A stretch of DNA of 46,435 bases from Amycolatopsis keratiniphila subsp. keratiniphila. Lineage in GTDB: Bacteria; Actinomycetota; Actinomycetes; Mycobacteriales; Pseudonocardiaceae. Under the pieces are notes generated by a model. The model ran no database searches. It was not told the origin of the DNA and worked only from the letters and a program-made list of their open reading frames with translations. Below, piece after piece: positions 31,321-39,232 of this stretch (positions within the stretch are counted from its first letter, which is position 1; every line of letters begins with the position of its first letter). The stretch covers positions 2,519-48,953 of the forward strand of contig NZ_LQMT02000020.1 in NCBI RefSeq assembly GCF_001620365.2, read 5' to 3'. The position numbers and the translations under genes are program-made.

Positions 31321-31791
31321 CTAATCCAACGCCAACTCTCCGACGACCTGGTCTCCGCTCATCTCTCCCGTCAACCGGAAGCCGAGCTTGAAGTAGAAGC
31401 GTTCGGACCTTCCTCCCCCGGCGTGCCAGGTGGCGGTGAGGCGGTCGCCGCCCCGGCGGCGGATCTCGGCGGCCACGGCCTCGACCGCGAACCGGCCGTA
31501 GCCTCGGCCCTGCTCGCCTGCCGCGATGTTGAGCCGCCACAGGCCCGAGCGGATGTCCGTACCCGTGCCGTCGCCGGCGAAATCGATGTCCAGGAAGGCC
31601 ATGAGGAAACCGACCAGCCGGTCACCGTCGAAGATGAGGCGGGGCCAAGCGACGCCGGGGTGCACGTAGGCCTCGGCGAGGGACTTCACGACCGGCACGA
31701 CCAAATGGGCTTGCGCCGGGTGGACCCTCAGCTCGATCGCGGCGTCGAAGTTGGCGGCGGTGACCTCGGCCAACCGGAGCGTGCTCGTCAT
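31321..31791 (-). CDS. GNAT N-acetyltransferase
   Basis: The 156-residue product has the GNAT core: LRLAEVTAANFDAAIELRV at the start, LVGFLMAFLDID as strand 4, and motif A in LWRLNIAAGEQGRGYGRFAVEAVAAEIRRRG with the acetyl-CoA pyrophosphate loop EQGRGYG. SERFYFKLGFRLTGEMSGDQVVGELALD is the usual end. The arrangement resembles polyamine-type (SpeG/PaiA-like) acetyltransferases. It lies 21 nt downstream of the phosphotransferase gene on the same strand and is probably in its operon. Substrate unknown. Confidence 0.9.
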   Translation of the reverse strand: MTSTLRLAEVTAANFDAAIELRVHPAQAHLVVPVVKSLAEAYVHPGVAWPRLIFDGDRLVGFLMAFLDIDFAGDGTGTDIRSGLWRLNIAAGEQGRGYGRFAVEAVAAEIRRRGGDRLTATWHAGGGRSERFYFKLGFRLTGEMSGDQVVGELALD

Positions 31792-31812
31792 GTTCGAACC
31801 GTAAACCCGTCA

Positions 31813-32694
31813 TCAAGTGATTTCGTCCAGCACCGCCCGGATCACGTGCCGGGCGTTACTCGCCATGGCCTCGTTGGTCGTGCGGTAGTACGGCAACGCG
31901 ATCAGCGCCTGCGAAAGCGTCCGGCCGCGGCCACGGCGCCAGGTGGCGTCGTCCACGTCCAGCGCTTCCCGGAAGGCGCCCCTCGCGTCGGCGGGCAACA
32001 GGTTCCACGCCGGGAACAGGTCGCAGGCCGGATCGCCCACGCCCATGCAGCCGAAGTCGATCACCGCGGACAGCCGGTCCCCGTCCACCAGCAGGTTGCC
32101 CGGCATCAGATCGGCATGCAGCCACACCGGCGCCTCGTCCCAAGCCGGGATCCGCAAAGCCTCCTCCCAGAGAGCGAGGACGGCGTCGCAGTCGACGTTC
32201 TCTTCCGGAATCACGCGCAGGCTTTCGATCGCCGATCGTGTTTCCACGTCCAATGTCGCGAGCGGTCCACCACGATGCGCGAGGGCAGGCGCGGGTACCG
32301 GCGGGACACGGCGCATCGCCAGCACGAACTCGGCGAGGTCTTCGGCCAGTGGCACCGGCGAGCCGAGCGTTTCCGGCAGCGGGTTCTCACCCGGCAGCCA
32401 GCGGTACACCGACCACGGCCACGGGTATTCGCCGGCGGGCGCTCCCGCTCCGAGCACCTCGGGGATCGGCGTGGGCAGCCGCGGCGCGATTCGGGGCAGC
32501 CACTTCTGTTCCAGCGCGACGTCCTTCGCGCCGCTCTTGGTCAGCGGCAACCGCACGACCATGTCGTCGCCCAGCCGGAACATGGCGTTGACCGTGCCAC
32601 CGGAGGGCCATCGTGCGATCGCCTGCCCGGCCCACCGAGGGAACTGTTCCGCGATCAGCTTCCGTACGAGGTTCTCGTCGACCACGACGGACAT
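31813..32694 (-). CDS. Aminoglycoside phosphotransferase (APH) family kinase
   Basis: The 293-residue product has a kinase-like fold: nucleotide loop GGTVNAMFRLGDDMVVRLPL, then the catalytic loop VWLHADLMPGNLLVDGDRL with Asp of HAD, and metal-binding VIDFGCMGVGDPACDL. WSVYRWLPGENP is the usual hinge. Such proteins phosphorylate small hydroxylated molecules; only some act on antibiotics, and a resistance role cannot be read here. ATG at 32694. It is divergent, by 28 nt, from a GNAT pseudogene that seems to have been its partner, and is followed by an intact GNAT gene. Confidence 0.9.
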   Translation of the reverse strand: MSVVVDENLVRKLIAEQFPRWAGQAIARWPSGGTVNAMFRLGDDMVVRLPLTKSGAKDVALEQKWLPRIAPRLPTPIPEVLGAGAPAGEYPWPWSVYRWLPGENPLPETLGSPVPLAEDLAEFVLAMRRVPPVPAPALAHRGGPLATLDVETRSAIESLRVIPEENVDCDAVLALWEEALRIPAWDEAPVWLHADLMPGNLLVDGDRLSAVIDFGCMGVGDPACDLFPAWNLLPADARGAFREALDVDDATWRRGRGRTLSQALIALPYYRTTNEAMASNARHVIRAVLDEIT

Positions 32695-32722
32695 CCAACC
32701 ACCGCCGGGGCATCATCGGGAC

Positions 32723-33058
32723 ATGCCGATCCTCACCGGCTCCGAGCCGCTCACCCCGGACATCAAGCCGCAACCGTGGCTGGCTGGCCGCGCGTGGGAT
32801 TCACCAATGGCCGCAACGCTTTCCCGTGGATTCAGTACGGCAACAGATCCAGGCGGGCGAGGCACTGCTGATCGTCGGGGCCGGCGGGCCGATCGCGACC
32901 TGTGCGGTGTCCGAGGCGGATCCCGGGCTCTGGGGTGAAACCGTCCGGGTGGCGACCACGACGGACAACCCTGCCTTGCGCGAGTACTACGAGCGCGCGG
33001 GATTCGAGCCACCTCAAGCGAAATGGCCCACCAACCTCCAAAAACCTGATCACCCCAA
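32723..33058 (+). pseudogene. Decayed GNAT acetyltransferase with frameshift and internal deletion
   Basis: Translation starts well at 32723 (MPILTGSEPLTPDIKPQPWLAG) but the acetyltransferase sequence moves to the next frame near 32800, where it continues HQWPQRFPVDSVRQQIQAGEALLIVG and ATCAVSEADPGLWGE. It then jumps straight to VRVATTTDNPALREYYERAGFEPP. In intact relatives about 55-60 residues holding motif A (the acetyl-CoA loop) lie between those two blocks. The remnant therefore has two independent lesions. Its end overlaps the convergent thioesterase gene. The function would have been N-acetylation of an unknown substrate. Confidence 0.75.
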
Positions 33059-33478
33059 GCCGAGGACCTCCGGCCGTGAAGCGTATTCCCGCCAATGCCG
33101 TCCCGGATCCGGGACCAGGCGCCGCGATTCGAGATCCATCAGCCCGGAGAGGCTCTCCACCTCGGCCACGACGGCGCCGTCCGGCGCCACGAACTCCTGG
33201 ACGACGCGGGACACCTTGCCCGGTTCCCAGGCGAACCGGGTCAGAACGTCGATCCGCGCACGGGCGCGAAGTTCGCGGCGGAACCGGATCGTCGTCTCGA
33301 GGTTGACCGGGCCGAGGTTCCCGGCCTTCAAAGCCAACGGGTCCACCCCGGCCGCCCACACGCATTCCCAACGCGCGTGATCGGCGTACGCGAGGTAGGC
33401 AGGGCCGCGGACGTGACCGTTGAGGTCGAGATCGTCGGTACGGATGTCGATGGTGACGCGGAAAGGTTCGAGCACCAC
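33050..33478 (-). CDS. Acyl-CoA thioesterase (hotdog fold)
   Basis: The 142-residue product shows the 4-hydroxybenzoyl-CoA thioesterase pattern: FRVTIDIRTDDLDLNGHVRGPAYLAYADHARWECVWAAGVD, where DLNGHV carries the usual active-site region, followed by LGPVNLETTIRFRRELRARARIDVLTRF and VSRVVQEFVAPDGAVVAEVESL. It would hydrolyse acyl-CoA to the free acid. Two adjacent GTG codons (33478, 33475) can serve as start; GAGGAGG and GGCGAAG lie upstream. The start is 25 nt after the AraC gene stop, so they are one transcript, and the regulator may control it. Confidence 0.88.
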   Translation of the reverse strand: MVLEPFRVTIDIRTDDLDLNGHVRGPAYLAYADHARWECVWAAGVDPLALKAGNLGPVNLETTIRFRRELRARARIDVLTRFAWEPGKVSRVVQEFVAPDGAVVAEVESLSGLMDLESRRLVPDPGRHWREYASRPEVLGLG

Positions 33479-33503
33479 CCGATCTTCGCCTCGGCGGGCC
33501 TCC

Positions 33504-34244
33504 TCAGTCTGGAACGTTTCGGCCAGTCCAGGACCGCACGAGCGCGCAGGGCGACGCGCCCGAAAGCCGGCGACATTCCCGTCCGAGATGGGACTGATCC
33601 GCATAACCCACATCGGCGGCGACGTCAGCGAGCGACGCGTGGTCGCGCGCCACCGCTTCGACCCGCTTCAGGAACCCGTGGAAGCGCAGCACCCGCTGCA
33701 GCTCCTTGGGGCCGACACCGACGTCGTGCCGGACATGCCGACGAAGGCCGCGCTCGCTCACGCCCAGCTCCGCCGCCACTCGGTCGGTACGGGCGCCGGG
33801 CGCGCTCAAGGCCCGAGCGGCCGCGACCGACAGCCCGTCCACCTCGACGTCGCGGAGCCGCTCGGCGACCAGCGCTTCCAGCACCGGCCGCGCCTCGCCC
33901 GGCGTCTCGCACGCGGCCAGCTCGGATTCCGCGCGGCGGGCCTCAGCGGCCCACAGGTCTCGCAACGGGGTGGCGCCCGCGGGCAACTCCGTCATCGGCA
34001 GGCCCAGCACCGCACCGCCGACGCCGCACCGCAGGCGGAGCCCGGCGGTCCACACCGCCGACGGCAGCTCGTGCCGCAGCACCCCGCGCACCGTGGTGAC
34101 CGCGGCCAGCGCGGTCCCGTCCCAGACGAGATCGACACAGCCGTCCGGGAACACCCTCAGCTGATGACGGCAGCCCACCAAACCCGTCCAGACGCTCTCG
34201 ACGACGCCGGCCACCGCCGCGACCGGACTGCTTTCGCGGTACAC
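33504..34244 (-). CDS. AraC family transcriptional regulator
   Basis: The 246-residue product has an N-terminal DUF6597-type beta domain (VWTGLVGCRHQLRVFPDGCVDLVWDG, LRLRCGVGGAVLGLPMTELPAGATPL) and a C-terminal AraC DNA-binding domain with two helix-turn-helix motifs: RTDRVAAELGVSERGLRRHVRHDVGVGPKELQRVLRF and ASLADVAADVGYADQSHLGRECRRLSGASP. I prefer GTG 34244, which gives the usual VYRESSP opening; GTG 34280 is an alternative. It is followed by the thioesterase gene and diverges from the uncharacterised gene at 34348. Confidence 0.9.
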   Translation of the reverse strand: MYRESSPVAAVAGVVESVWTGLVGCRHQLRVFPDGCVDLVWDGTALAAVTTVRGVLRHELPSAVWTAGLRLRCGVGGAVLGLPMTELPAGATPLRDLWAAEARRAESELAACETPGEARPVLEALVAERLRDVEVDGLSVAAARALSAPGARTDRVAAELGVSERGLRRHVRHDVGVGPKELQRVLRFHGFLKRVEAVARDHASLADVAADVGYADQSHLGRECRRLSGASPCALVRSWTGRNVPD

Positions 34245-34347
34245 CGAACGACCTGACCGTCGACGCAGCGGAACACCCACGCCCGGCAGTATGCCCCCGC
34301 CCACCGACAAGATGCGCTTCACTTGATCTTGCTGAAGACTTGCCGTC

Positions 34348-35067
34348 GTGCTGCAGCCGGTGCTCGACCCTTCGCCCGCCGAGTGGATCTCCTCCAGGCT
34401 CGGTGGCGCGTTCGGCGCGGCCGGTCGCACGGTTCCGCGTGGCTACGCCGCGTACGCGCGGCTCTGCCATCCCGCCGAGCGCGATCGCGGCGGATGGGCG
34501 AGCTGGCGCGAAGCGGCGGCCGAGACGGGACGCCGGGCCCATGCGGCCATGCAGTGGCACGCGCTCGTCGGCTCCCCGGATCCGGTGAATCTCACCGGTT
34601 CGCTCTGGCGGGGTTCGCCGCCGGACCGGGGCAGTCTGCCGTCGCACAGCCTCACCGCGCTGCTCGCCGTGCTCGGCCGGCACACGAGCACGCCGAACGC
34701 CTGGTTCTGCCTTTGGGAGGGCTACGGCTGGGCCGACGAGGCGACGCTGTCCCGCGAACACCTCGCCGCGCCGCGCCTGCGCCATCCCGGCCGGGACTAC
34801 CTGCTGTTCCACGGGCCGCTGACGGCCGCGACCGAACTCGGCTGGCGGCCCCGGCCGAACTGGTTCGAGGCGCAGTCGCCCAACCTGTTCTGGCCGGACG
34901 ACCGCGCGTGGTGCGTCGCCACCGAGGTCGACTTCGATTCGACTCTCGTCGCGGGTGACGAGGCCCTGATCGACGCGCTACTGGAAGCGCCGGGCCTGGA
35001 GTCCTGGCGTATCGAGTCCGACACCTCGCTCGCGGCCGACGGGGACCGGATCAACCAGCTCCCGTGA
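34348..35067 (+). CDS. Conserved actinobacterial protein of unknown function
   Basis: The 239-residue product has no signal or membrane segment. It is rich in Trp, Arg and Pro, with blocks such as VPRGYAAYARLCHPAE, AWFCLWEGYGW, YLLFHGPLTAATELGW and SPNLFWPDDRAWCVATEVDFDSTLVAG. The WPxDxxW(C/F)VATEVDFDxT text is one I associate with unannotated actinobacterial proteins; I cannot give a reaction. The GTG start is at 34348. It is convergent with the DUF427 gene, with 3 nt between stops. Coding bias is strong. Confidence 0.8.
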   Translation: MLQPVLDPSPAEWISSRLGGAFGAAGRTVPRGYAAYARLCHPAERDRGGWASWREAAAETGRRAHAAMQWHALVGSPDPVNLTGSLWRGSPPDRGSLPSHSLTALLAVLGRHTSTPNAWFCLWEGYGWADEATLSREHLAAPRLRHPGRDYLLFHGPLTAATELGWRPRPNWFEAQSPNLFWPDDRAWCVATEVDFDSTLVAGDEALIDALLEAPGLESWRIESDTSLAADGDRINQLP

Positions 35068-35070
35068 AGG

Positions 35071-35445
35071 TCAGCGCTCTTCGATCGAGTCGACCTTCGT
35101 CGGGTAGAACGCCACGTGGTCCTTGATCTCGGCGACCGCGTCGTGCGGTGCCTCGTAGGTCCAAACCGCGTTCTCGGCGAGGCCGTCGCCGGTGCGGATG
35201 CTGTAGTACGACGCGTCGCCCTTGAACGGGCAGTACGTCGAGTGGTCCGTCCGCTCCAGCAGGTCGAAGTCGACGTCGGCACGCGGGATGTACTGCGCGG
35301 GCGGGTAGTTCGCCTCCCGGAGGGTGAGCGCGTTCGCGCTGTCCGCCACGACCTTGCCGCCGACCGTGACGACCACTCGCGACTCGTTCGGCGCCACCGT
35401 GATCGGGTGGTCCGCGCTGGGCTTCAACACCTTTTTGTCAGCCAT
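35071..35445 (-). CDS. DUF427 domain protein
   Basis: The 124-residue product matches DUF427: HPITVAPNESRVVVTVGGKVVADSANALTLREANYPPAQYIPRADVDFDLLERTDHSTYCPFKGDASYYSI, then AVWTYEAPHDAVAEIKDHVAFYPTKVD. The HSTYCPFKGDASY signature is invariant in the family. The fold is a small beta barrel; function is unknown. ATG 35445 was chosen; GTG 35454 is a possible alternative. It is the last gene of the minus-strand run that begins with the ABC ATPase, 39 nt after the phosphatase. Confidence 0.92.
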   Translation of the reverse strand: MADKKVLKPSADHPITVAPNESRVVVTVGGKVVADSANALTLREANYPPAQYIPRADVDFDLLERTDHSTYCPFKGDASYYSIRTGDGLAENAVWTYEAPHDAVAEIKDHVAFYPTKVDSIEER

Positions 35446-35484
35446 ACCGGGCACAGCGACGCCGAACGCGCGGATATTCCCTCC

Positions 35485-36249
35485 TCAGGGCAGGTAGTAC
35501 ATCGGGTTCGGCAGCTTGACCGGGAACTCGGCGTAGCCGCCTTCGAGGTCGCTGAACTGGTCGCCGAAGTTCGCCAGGATGGTCGCGCCGGTCGAGGCGA
35601 TGTGCTTCCGCGTGCCCGCCTTGTACTGGACGGTGGTGCAGGTCAGCCCGCACGGCAGGTAGTCCGGCGCGGTGGTCTTCGGTTTGAAGAACGCCCCCGC
35701 CGGCGCCGGGTAGCCCTCGTTCGCGAGGTTCTTGAGCGACTGCGGCCCCTGGAACTCGTTGCGCCCGGTCAGGAAGTAGATCTTCACACCGCGCTGCGCG
35801 GCCCAGTTCGCCAGTTCCAGCACCGGCTTGTTCGCGACGAACGTGCCCTTGTCGATGGCTTCTTGCTGCTTCTTCGGGTCGAAGCCGAAGTCGTTGTCCG
35901 CTTCCCAGCCGTAGGTGACCTCGGCGGTGTCGTCGACGTCGAACACGACGGCGGGATTCTTCACACCGCGGTCCAGCCGCCGCGAGAGATAGCGCTTGGC
36001 GTCTTCGACCTGGCGCTTGGTGTCGGAGACGAACCGGCTGCCCTCGGAGTACCCGTGCTTGCCGTCGCTGCCGACGACATCGCCGTAGTAGGCCTTCACG
36101 TCGAGCTTGACCTGGCCGATGTTCGCAGGCTCGTGACCGCGCCGCCAGGCGGCGTCGTCGGTGTTCGCGACGGCGGTGGCGCCGCCCGCGAGGACGGCTC
36201 CGGCGGCCGCGGCGGCGGCCAGTTTCAACAGACCGGTGAACCGGCTCAT
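35485..36249 (-). CDS. Secreted HAD-family acid phosphatase
   Basis: The 254-residue product has a Sec signal (residues 1-29) and a HAD IIIB phosphatase domain. AVVFDVDDTAEVTYGWE provides the nucleophile motif DxDDT, VKIYFLTGRNEFQ motif II with Thr, and LANFGDQFSDLEGGYA the final acidic motif. KHIASTGATILA holds the motif III lysine. Such enzymes remove phosphate from nucleotides or sugar phosphates outside the membrane. ATG 36249 has TGAGGAG upstream. It starts 11 nt after the THUMP-like gene. Confidence 0.92.
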   Translation of the reverse strand: MSRFTGLLKLAAAAAAGAVLAGGATAVANTDDAAWRRGHEPANIGQVKLDVKAYYGDVVGSDGKHGYSEGSRFVSDTKRQVEDAKRYLSRRLDRGVKNPAVVFDVDDTAEVTYGWEADNDFGFDPKKQQEAIDKGTFVANKPVLELANWAAQRGVKIYFLTGRNEFQGPQSLKNLANEGYPAPAGAFFKPKTTAPDYLPCGLTCTTVQYKAGTRKHIASTGATILANFGDQFSDLEGGYAEFPVKLPNPMYYLP

Positions 36250-36260
36250 GGAAATGCTCC

Positions 36261-37430
36261 TCACGTCAGCTGTGCGCGGCAAAGGAACGCTACTCCAGAA
36301 CGACCGATTCTGGTCAGAACCAAAGTAGCTTCTTCACCTCCGCGAGGTTTCAGCTTGCGCCGCAAGGCATCCGGATCGACATCGAGACCGCGGACGAGGA
36401 TTTCCAATCGACCGATATCGTGTTTTTTCAGCAATACACGAAGATTCTTCTCACTGTACGGTCCGTGCTCGAACACCCGGAACGCCCGGATTCCCGGCGG
36501 CGGGGTGTCCCCGGTCAGGTATGCGATACGTTCGTCGAGCTGCCACAAACCGTGCCGTGCCGCGTAATGCCGTACGAGTCCCGCACGAACCACGGCACCG
36601 TCGGGGTCGACGATCCATTCACCCGGCTCACGCACGGGGATCTCGTCGGGATCGGCATCGGTGACCGTCCACTGTGCACCGTCCGAACGCAACACCGTCG
36701 CCCGGCGCGACACCGTCGAGCCCACGCCACGCCACAGGCACGCCTCGCGGACCTGACCGTCCAAAGAGACCAGTTCGACCTCGTCCGCCCAGGGCGCGAT
36801 GGAGAAATCGAGACCCGGCGCGCATTTCACCGAGAGTTCGCGGCCGGGATACGCCTCGACCAGGCCGTCCAGCGGCGGCAGGAAATCGGCGGGCTTCCAC
36901 GCCCGGCGCCCGGCGGAGTCACGACGAGCCGGGTCGGCGACGACGACCGAAGACCGGCTGACCGGCCGCAGCGCGTCGGCTCTGAGCAGCGAGGGCGAAA
37001 CCCCGGCCTCGGAAGCGTTGTGCCGCGCCATCGCGAGCCGGACCTCGTCCAGATCCGAACCCAGTGCCTTCGAGGCGACGCGGGCGATCTCGACCAGGTC
37101 CGCGCCGACGGAACACGTCACGTCGTGGACGTCGCGGCCGGCGAGCCGCGAAGCCCGGTGCCGGGCGACCAATGTGGCGCTGGCCTGCTGGAGGGCGTCG
37201 CCGGTGAACAGCCATGAGTCCGCGGAGTCCAGTTTGTACGAAGACTTCCGCCGCAGCACCACCGTTTCCAGCACCGCGGCCGCGTGGTCCGGGGCGATCC
37301 GGCGGACGGCGGCGACGGCGGCGATACGGGTCTTGTCGGTCAGCGGCAGGGACGAGCATTCGGCGAGCGCCGCGCTTCCCGCGCCGGAGCGCAGGAAGGC
37401 GACGTCGTCGAGCGTGAACCGGTACGACAC
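36261..37430 (-). CDS. THUMP-like class I methyltransferase family protein
   Basis: The 389-residue product has a methyltransferase-like middle (VHDVTCSVGADLVEIARV, LDEVRLAMARHNA, SVVVADPARRDSAGRRAWKPADFLPPLDGLVEAYPGRELSVKCAPGLDF) in which DPARRDSAG stands in for the catalytic DPPxx motif of RNA methyltransferases. A C-terminal THUMP-like part (about 310-385) follows. It resembles mycobacterial Rv3037c. SVGAD is a weak SAM-binding motif, so activity is uncertain; RNA is the likely ligand. The GTG start directly follows the TAG of the previous gene. Confidence 0.85.
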   Translation of the reverse strand: MSYRFTLDDVAFLRSGAGSAALAECSSLPLTDKTRIAAVAAVRRIAPDHAAAVLETVVLRRKSSYKLDSADSWLFTGDALQQASATLVARHRASRLAGRDVHDVTCSVGADLVEIARVASKALGSDLDEVRLAMARHNASEAGVSPSLLRADALRPVSRSSVVVADPARRDSAGRRAWKPADFLPPLDGLVEAYPGRELSVKCAPGLDFSIAPWADEVELVSLDGQVREACLWRGVGSTVSRRATVLRSDGAQWTVTDADPDEIPVREPGEWIVDPDGAVVRAGLVRHYAARHGLWQLDERIAYLTGDTPPPGIRAFRVFEHGPYSEKNLRVLLKKHDIGRLEILVRGLDVDPDALRRKLKPRGGEEATLVLTRIGRSGVAFLCRAQLT

Positions 37431-38393
37431 CTACGGACGCTTGGTACCGGTGATCATCACGTTGTAGAACAGCTCGCGTGGCAGCACCTTGGCAAGCAGC
37501 TTCTTGTCCAATGCGGACAGCCGCAGCCACAGCCGGTACGCGAACAGACGCCAGCGCAGGGTCAGCTTCTCCTGCGGCACGGCGGCCTCGAAGGTGCGGA
37601 TCGGCCAGCCCGCCAGCGCCGCGGCGAACTCCTCGGTGACCGCGCGGACGTCCTGCGCCCCCGCGCCGCGGGCCATCGACTCGAGTTCGGACGGGTCGAA
37701 GGTGTGGATGTCGACCACGGCCTCCAGCGCGGCCGCGCGGGAGGACTCGTCGAGTTCCTCCTGCGGACGGCGCCAGCCGTTCAGCACCGGGATCTTCGTC
37801 AGGTTGGTGGTGAGGTACCACGTGATCTGGCCGAGCTTGCGCGCGTAGAAGTCACCGACCTTCGTCGGCTCGCCCGCGAACACGAACCGGCCGCCCGGCT
37901 TCAGCACCCGCAGCACCTCGGCGAACGCCGCGCGGACGTCCGGGATGTGGTGCAGCACAGCGTGCCCGACGACGAGGTCGAAACTGTTGTCCTCGTACGG
38001 GATCCGCTCCGCGTCGGCGACCCGGCCGTCGACGTCGAGCCCGAGGTTCTCGGCGTTGCGCAGCGCGACCTGCACCATGCCCGGCGAGAGGTCGGTGACG
38101 GAACCCTTCTTGATCACCCCGCCCTGCATCAGGTTCAGCAGGAAGAAACCGGTGCCGCTGCCCAGTTCCATCGCGGTCGGGTACGGCTGGCCGTCTTCAC
38201 CGGCGACGGCGTTGAACACGTCCGTCGCGTAGGAGATGCAGCGCTCGTCGTAGGAGATGGACCACTTCTCGTCGTAGGTCCCGGCTTCCCAGTCGTGGTA
38301 GAGCACGTTGGCGAGCTTGGGGTCGTCGAAGGCGGCCTTGACCTCTTCGGCGGTGGCGTGCGGATTCGGCGCCGGGTCGTTCACCTGGGTCAT
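37431..38393 (-). CDS. SAM-dependent methyltransferase
   Basis: The 320-residue product has the UbiE-like Rossmann core: motif I MELGSGTGFFLLNLMQGG, then GSVTDLSPGMVQVALRNAENLGLDVDGRVADAERIPYEDNSFDLVVGHAVLHHIPDVRAAFAEVLRVLKPGGRFVFAGEP. The C-terminal 120 residues (about 200-320) are helical and specific to this family, with ITWYLTTNLTKIPVLNGWRRP. It resembles mycobacterial Rv3038c. The methyl acceptor is unknown. It starts 4 nt after the enoyl-CoA hydratase stop and touches the next gene, so the three are one operon. Confidence 0.92.
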   Translation of the reverse strand: MTQVNDPAPNPHATAEEVKAAFDDPKLANVLYHDWEAGTYDEKWSISYDERCISYATDVFNAVAGEDGQPYPTAMELGSGTGFFLLNLMQGGVIKKGSVTDLSPGMVQVALRNAENLGLDVDGRVADAERIPYEDNSFDLVVGHAVLHHIPDVRAAFAEVLRVLKPGGRFVFAGEPTKVGDFYARKLGQITWYLTTNLTKIPVLNGWRRPQEELDESSRAAALEAVVDIHTFDPSELESMARGAGAQDVRAVTEEFAAALAGWPIRTFEAAVPQEKLTLRWRLFAYRLWLRLSALDKKLLAKVLPRELFYNVMITGTKRP

Positions 38394-38397
38394 CGGG

Positions 38398-39177
38398 CTA
38401 CTTCCCCTCGAAGGTGGCCTTGCCGGGGCCGTTTTCGATGAACGACTTCATGCCGTTGCGCTGGTCCTCGGTCGCCCAGAGCGCGGCGAAGAGGTGGGAT
38501 TCGAGCTTGAGGCCGCTCGCGAGGTCGGTGTCGAGACCGCCGTCGATGGCCGCCTTCGCGGCGCGAAGCGCGACAGCCGGACCGTTGGCGAACTGCGAGG
38601 CCCACTTGTGCGCGGCGGCGTAGACGTCGTCCGGTGCCACGACCTCGTCGAGGATGCCCAGCGCGAGGGCCTCTTCGGCCTTCACGAACCGGCCGGTGAA
38701 CACGAGGTCCTTGGTCTTGCTCGGGCCGATGAGCCGCGCGAGGCGCTGCGTGCCGCCGGCGCCCGGGATGACGCCGAGCTGGATCTCGGGCTGCCCGACC
38801 TTGACGTTGTCGCCGGCGATGCGGCGGTCGGCGGTCAGCGCGAGTTCGAGGCCGCCGCCCAGCGCGTAGCCGGTGATGGCCGCGACGACCGGCTTCGGGA
38901 TGTTCGCGATGGTGGCCAGCGACGCCGTCAGCGCGGCGCCGAACTTCGCGATTTCGGGGTACGTTCGCTCGGCCATCTCCTTGATGTCCGCGCCACCCGC
39001 GAAGGTCTTCTCACCGCCGTAGAGGATCACGGCGCGCACGTCGTCGCGCTCGGAGGCCTCACGGGCCGCCTCGGCCAGCTCGGCCTGCACCTGATTGTTC
39101 AGCGCGTTGACCGGCGGGCGGTCCAGCCGGATCGTGCCGACCCCGCCTTCGACCTCGAGACTTACGAACTCTCCCAC
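38398..39177 (-). CDS. Enoyl-CoA hydratase
   Basis: The 259-residue product is a full-length crotonase: FAGGADIKEMAERTY (oxyanion hole), ITGYALGGGLELALTADRRIAGDNVKVGQPEIQLGVIPGAGGTQRLARLIG with both catalytic glutamates (LELAL and PEIQLG). It hydrates trans-2-enoyl-CoA in beta-oxidation. By position and sequence it corresponds to mycobacterial EchA17. The GTG start at 39177 has a near-consensus TAAGGAGGA upstream. It is second in a run starting with an ABC ATPase and followed by two methyltransferase-like genes. Confidence 0.95.
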   Translation of the reverse strand: MGEFVSLEVEGGVGTIRLDRPPVNALNNQVQAELAEAAREASERDDVRAVILYGGEKTFAGGADIKEMAERTYPEIAKFGAALTASLATIANIPKPVVAAITGYALGGGLELALTADRRIAGDNVKVGQPEIQLGVIPGAGGTQRLARLIGPSKTKDLVFTGRFVKAEEALALGILDEVVAPDDVYAAAHKWASQFANGPAVALRAAKAAIDGGLDTDLASGLKLESHLFAALWATEDQRNGMKSFIENGPGKATFEGK

Positions 39178-39232
39178 GCCGTCCTCCTTAACCGTCCAAG
39201 ACAGATTGCAGGCTACCGGTCAGTACGACCCG

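Noticed and set aside
31813..32694. Antibiotic-resistance kinase
   Set aside because: The APH fold is used for many metabolites; no resistance context or close match to a known resistance enzyme is visible.
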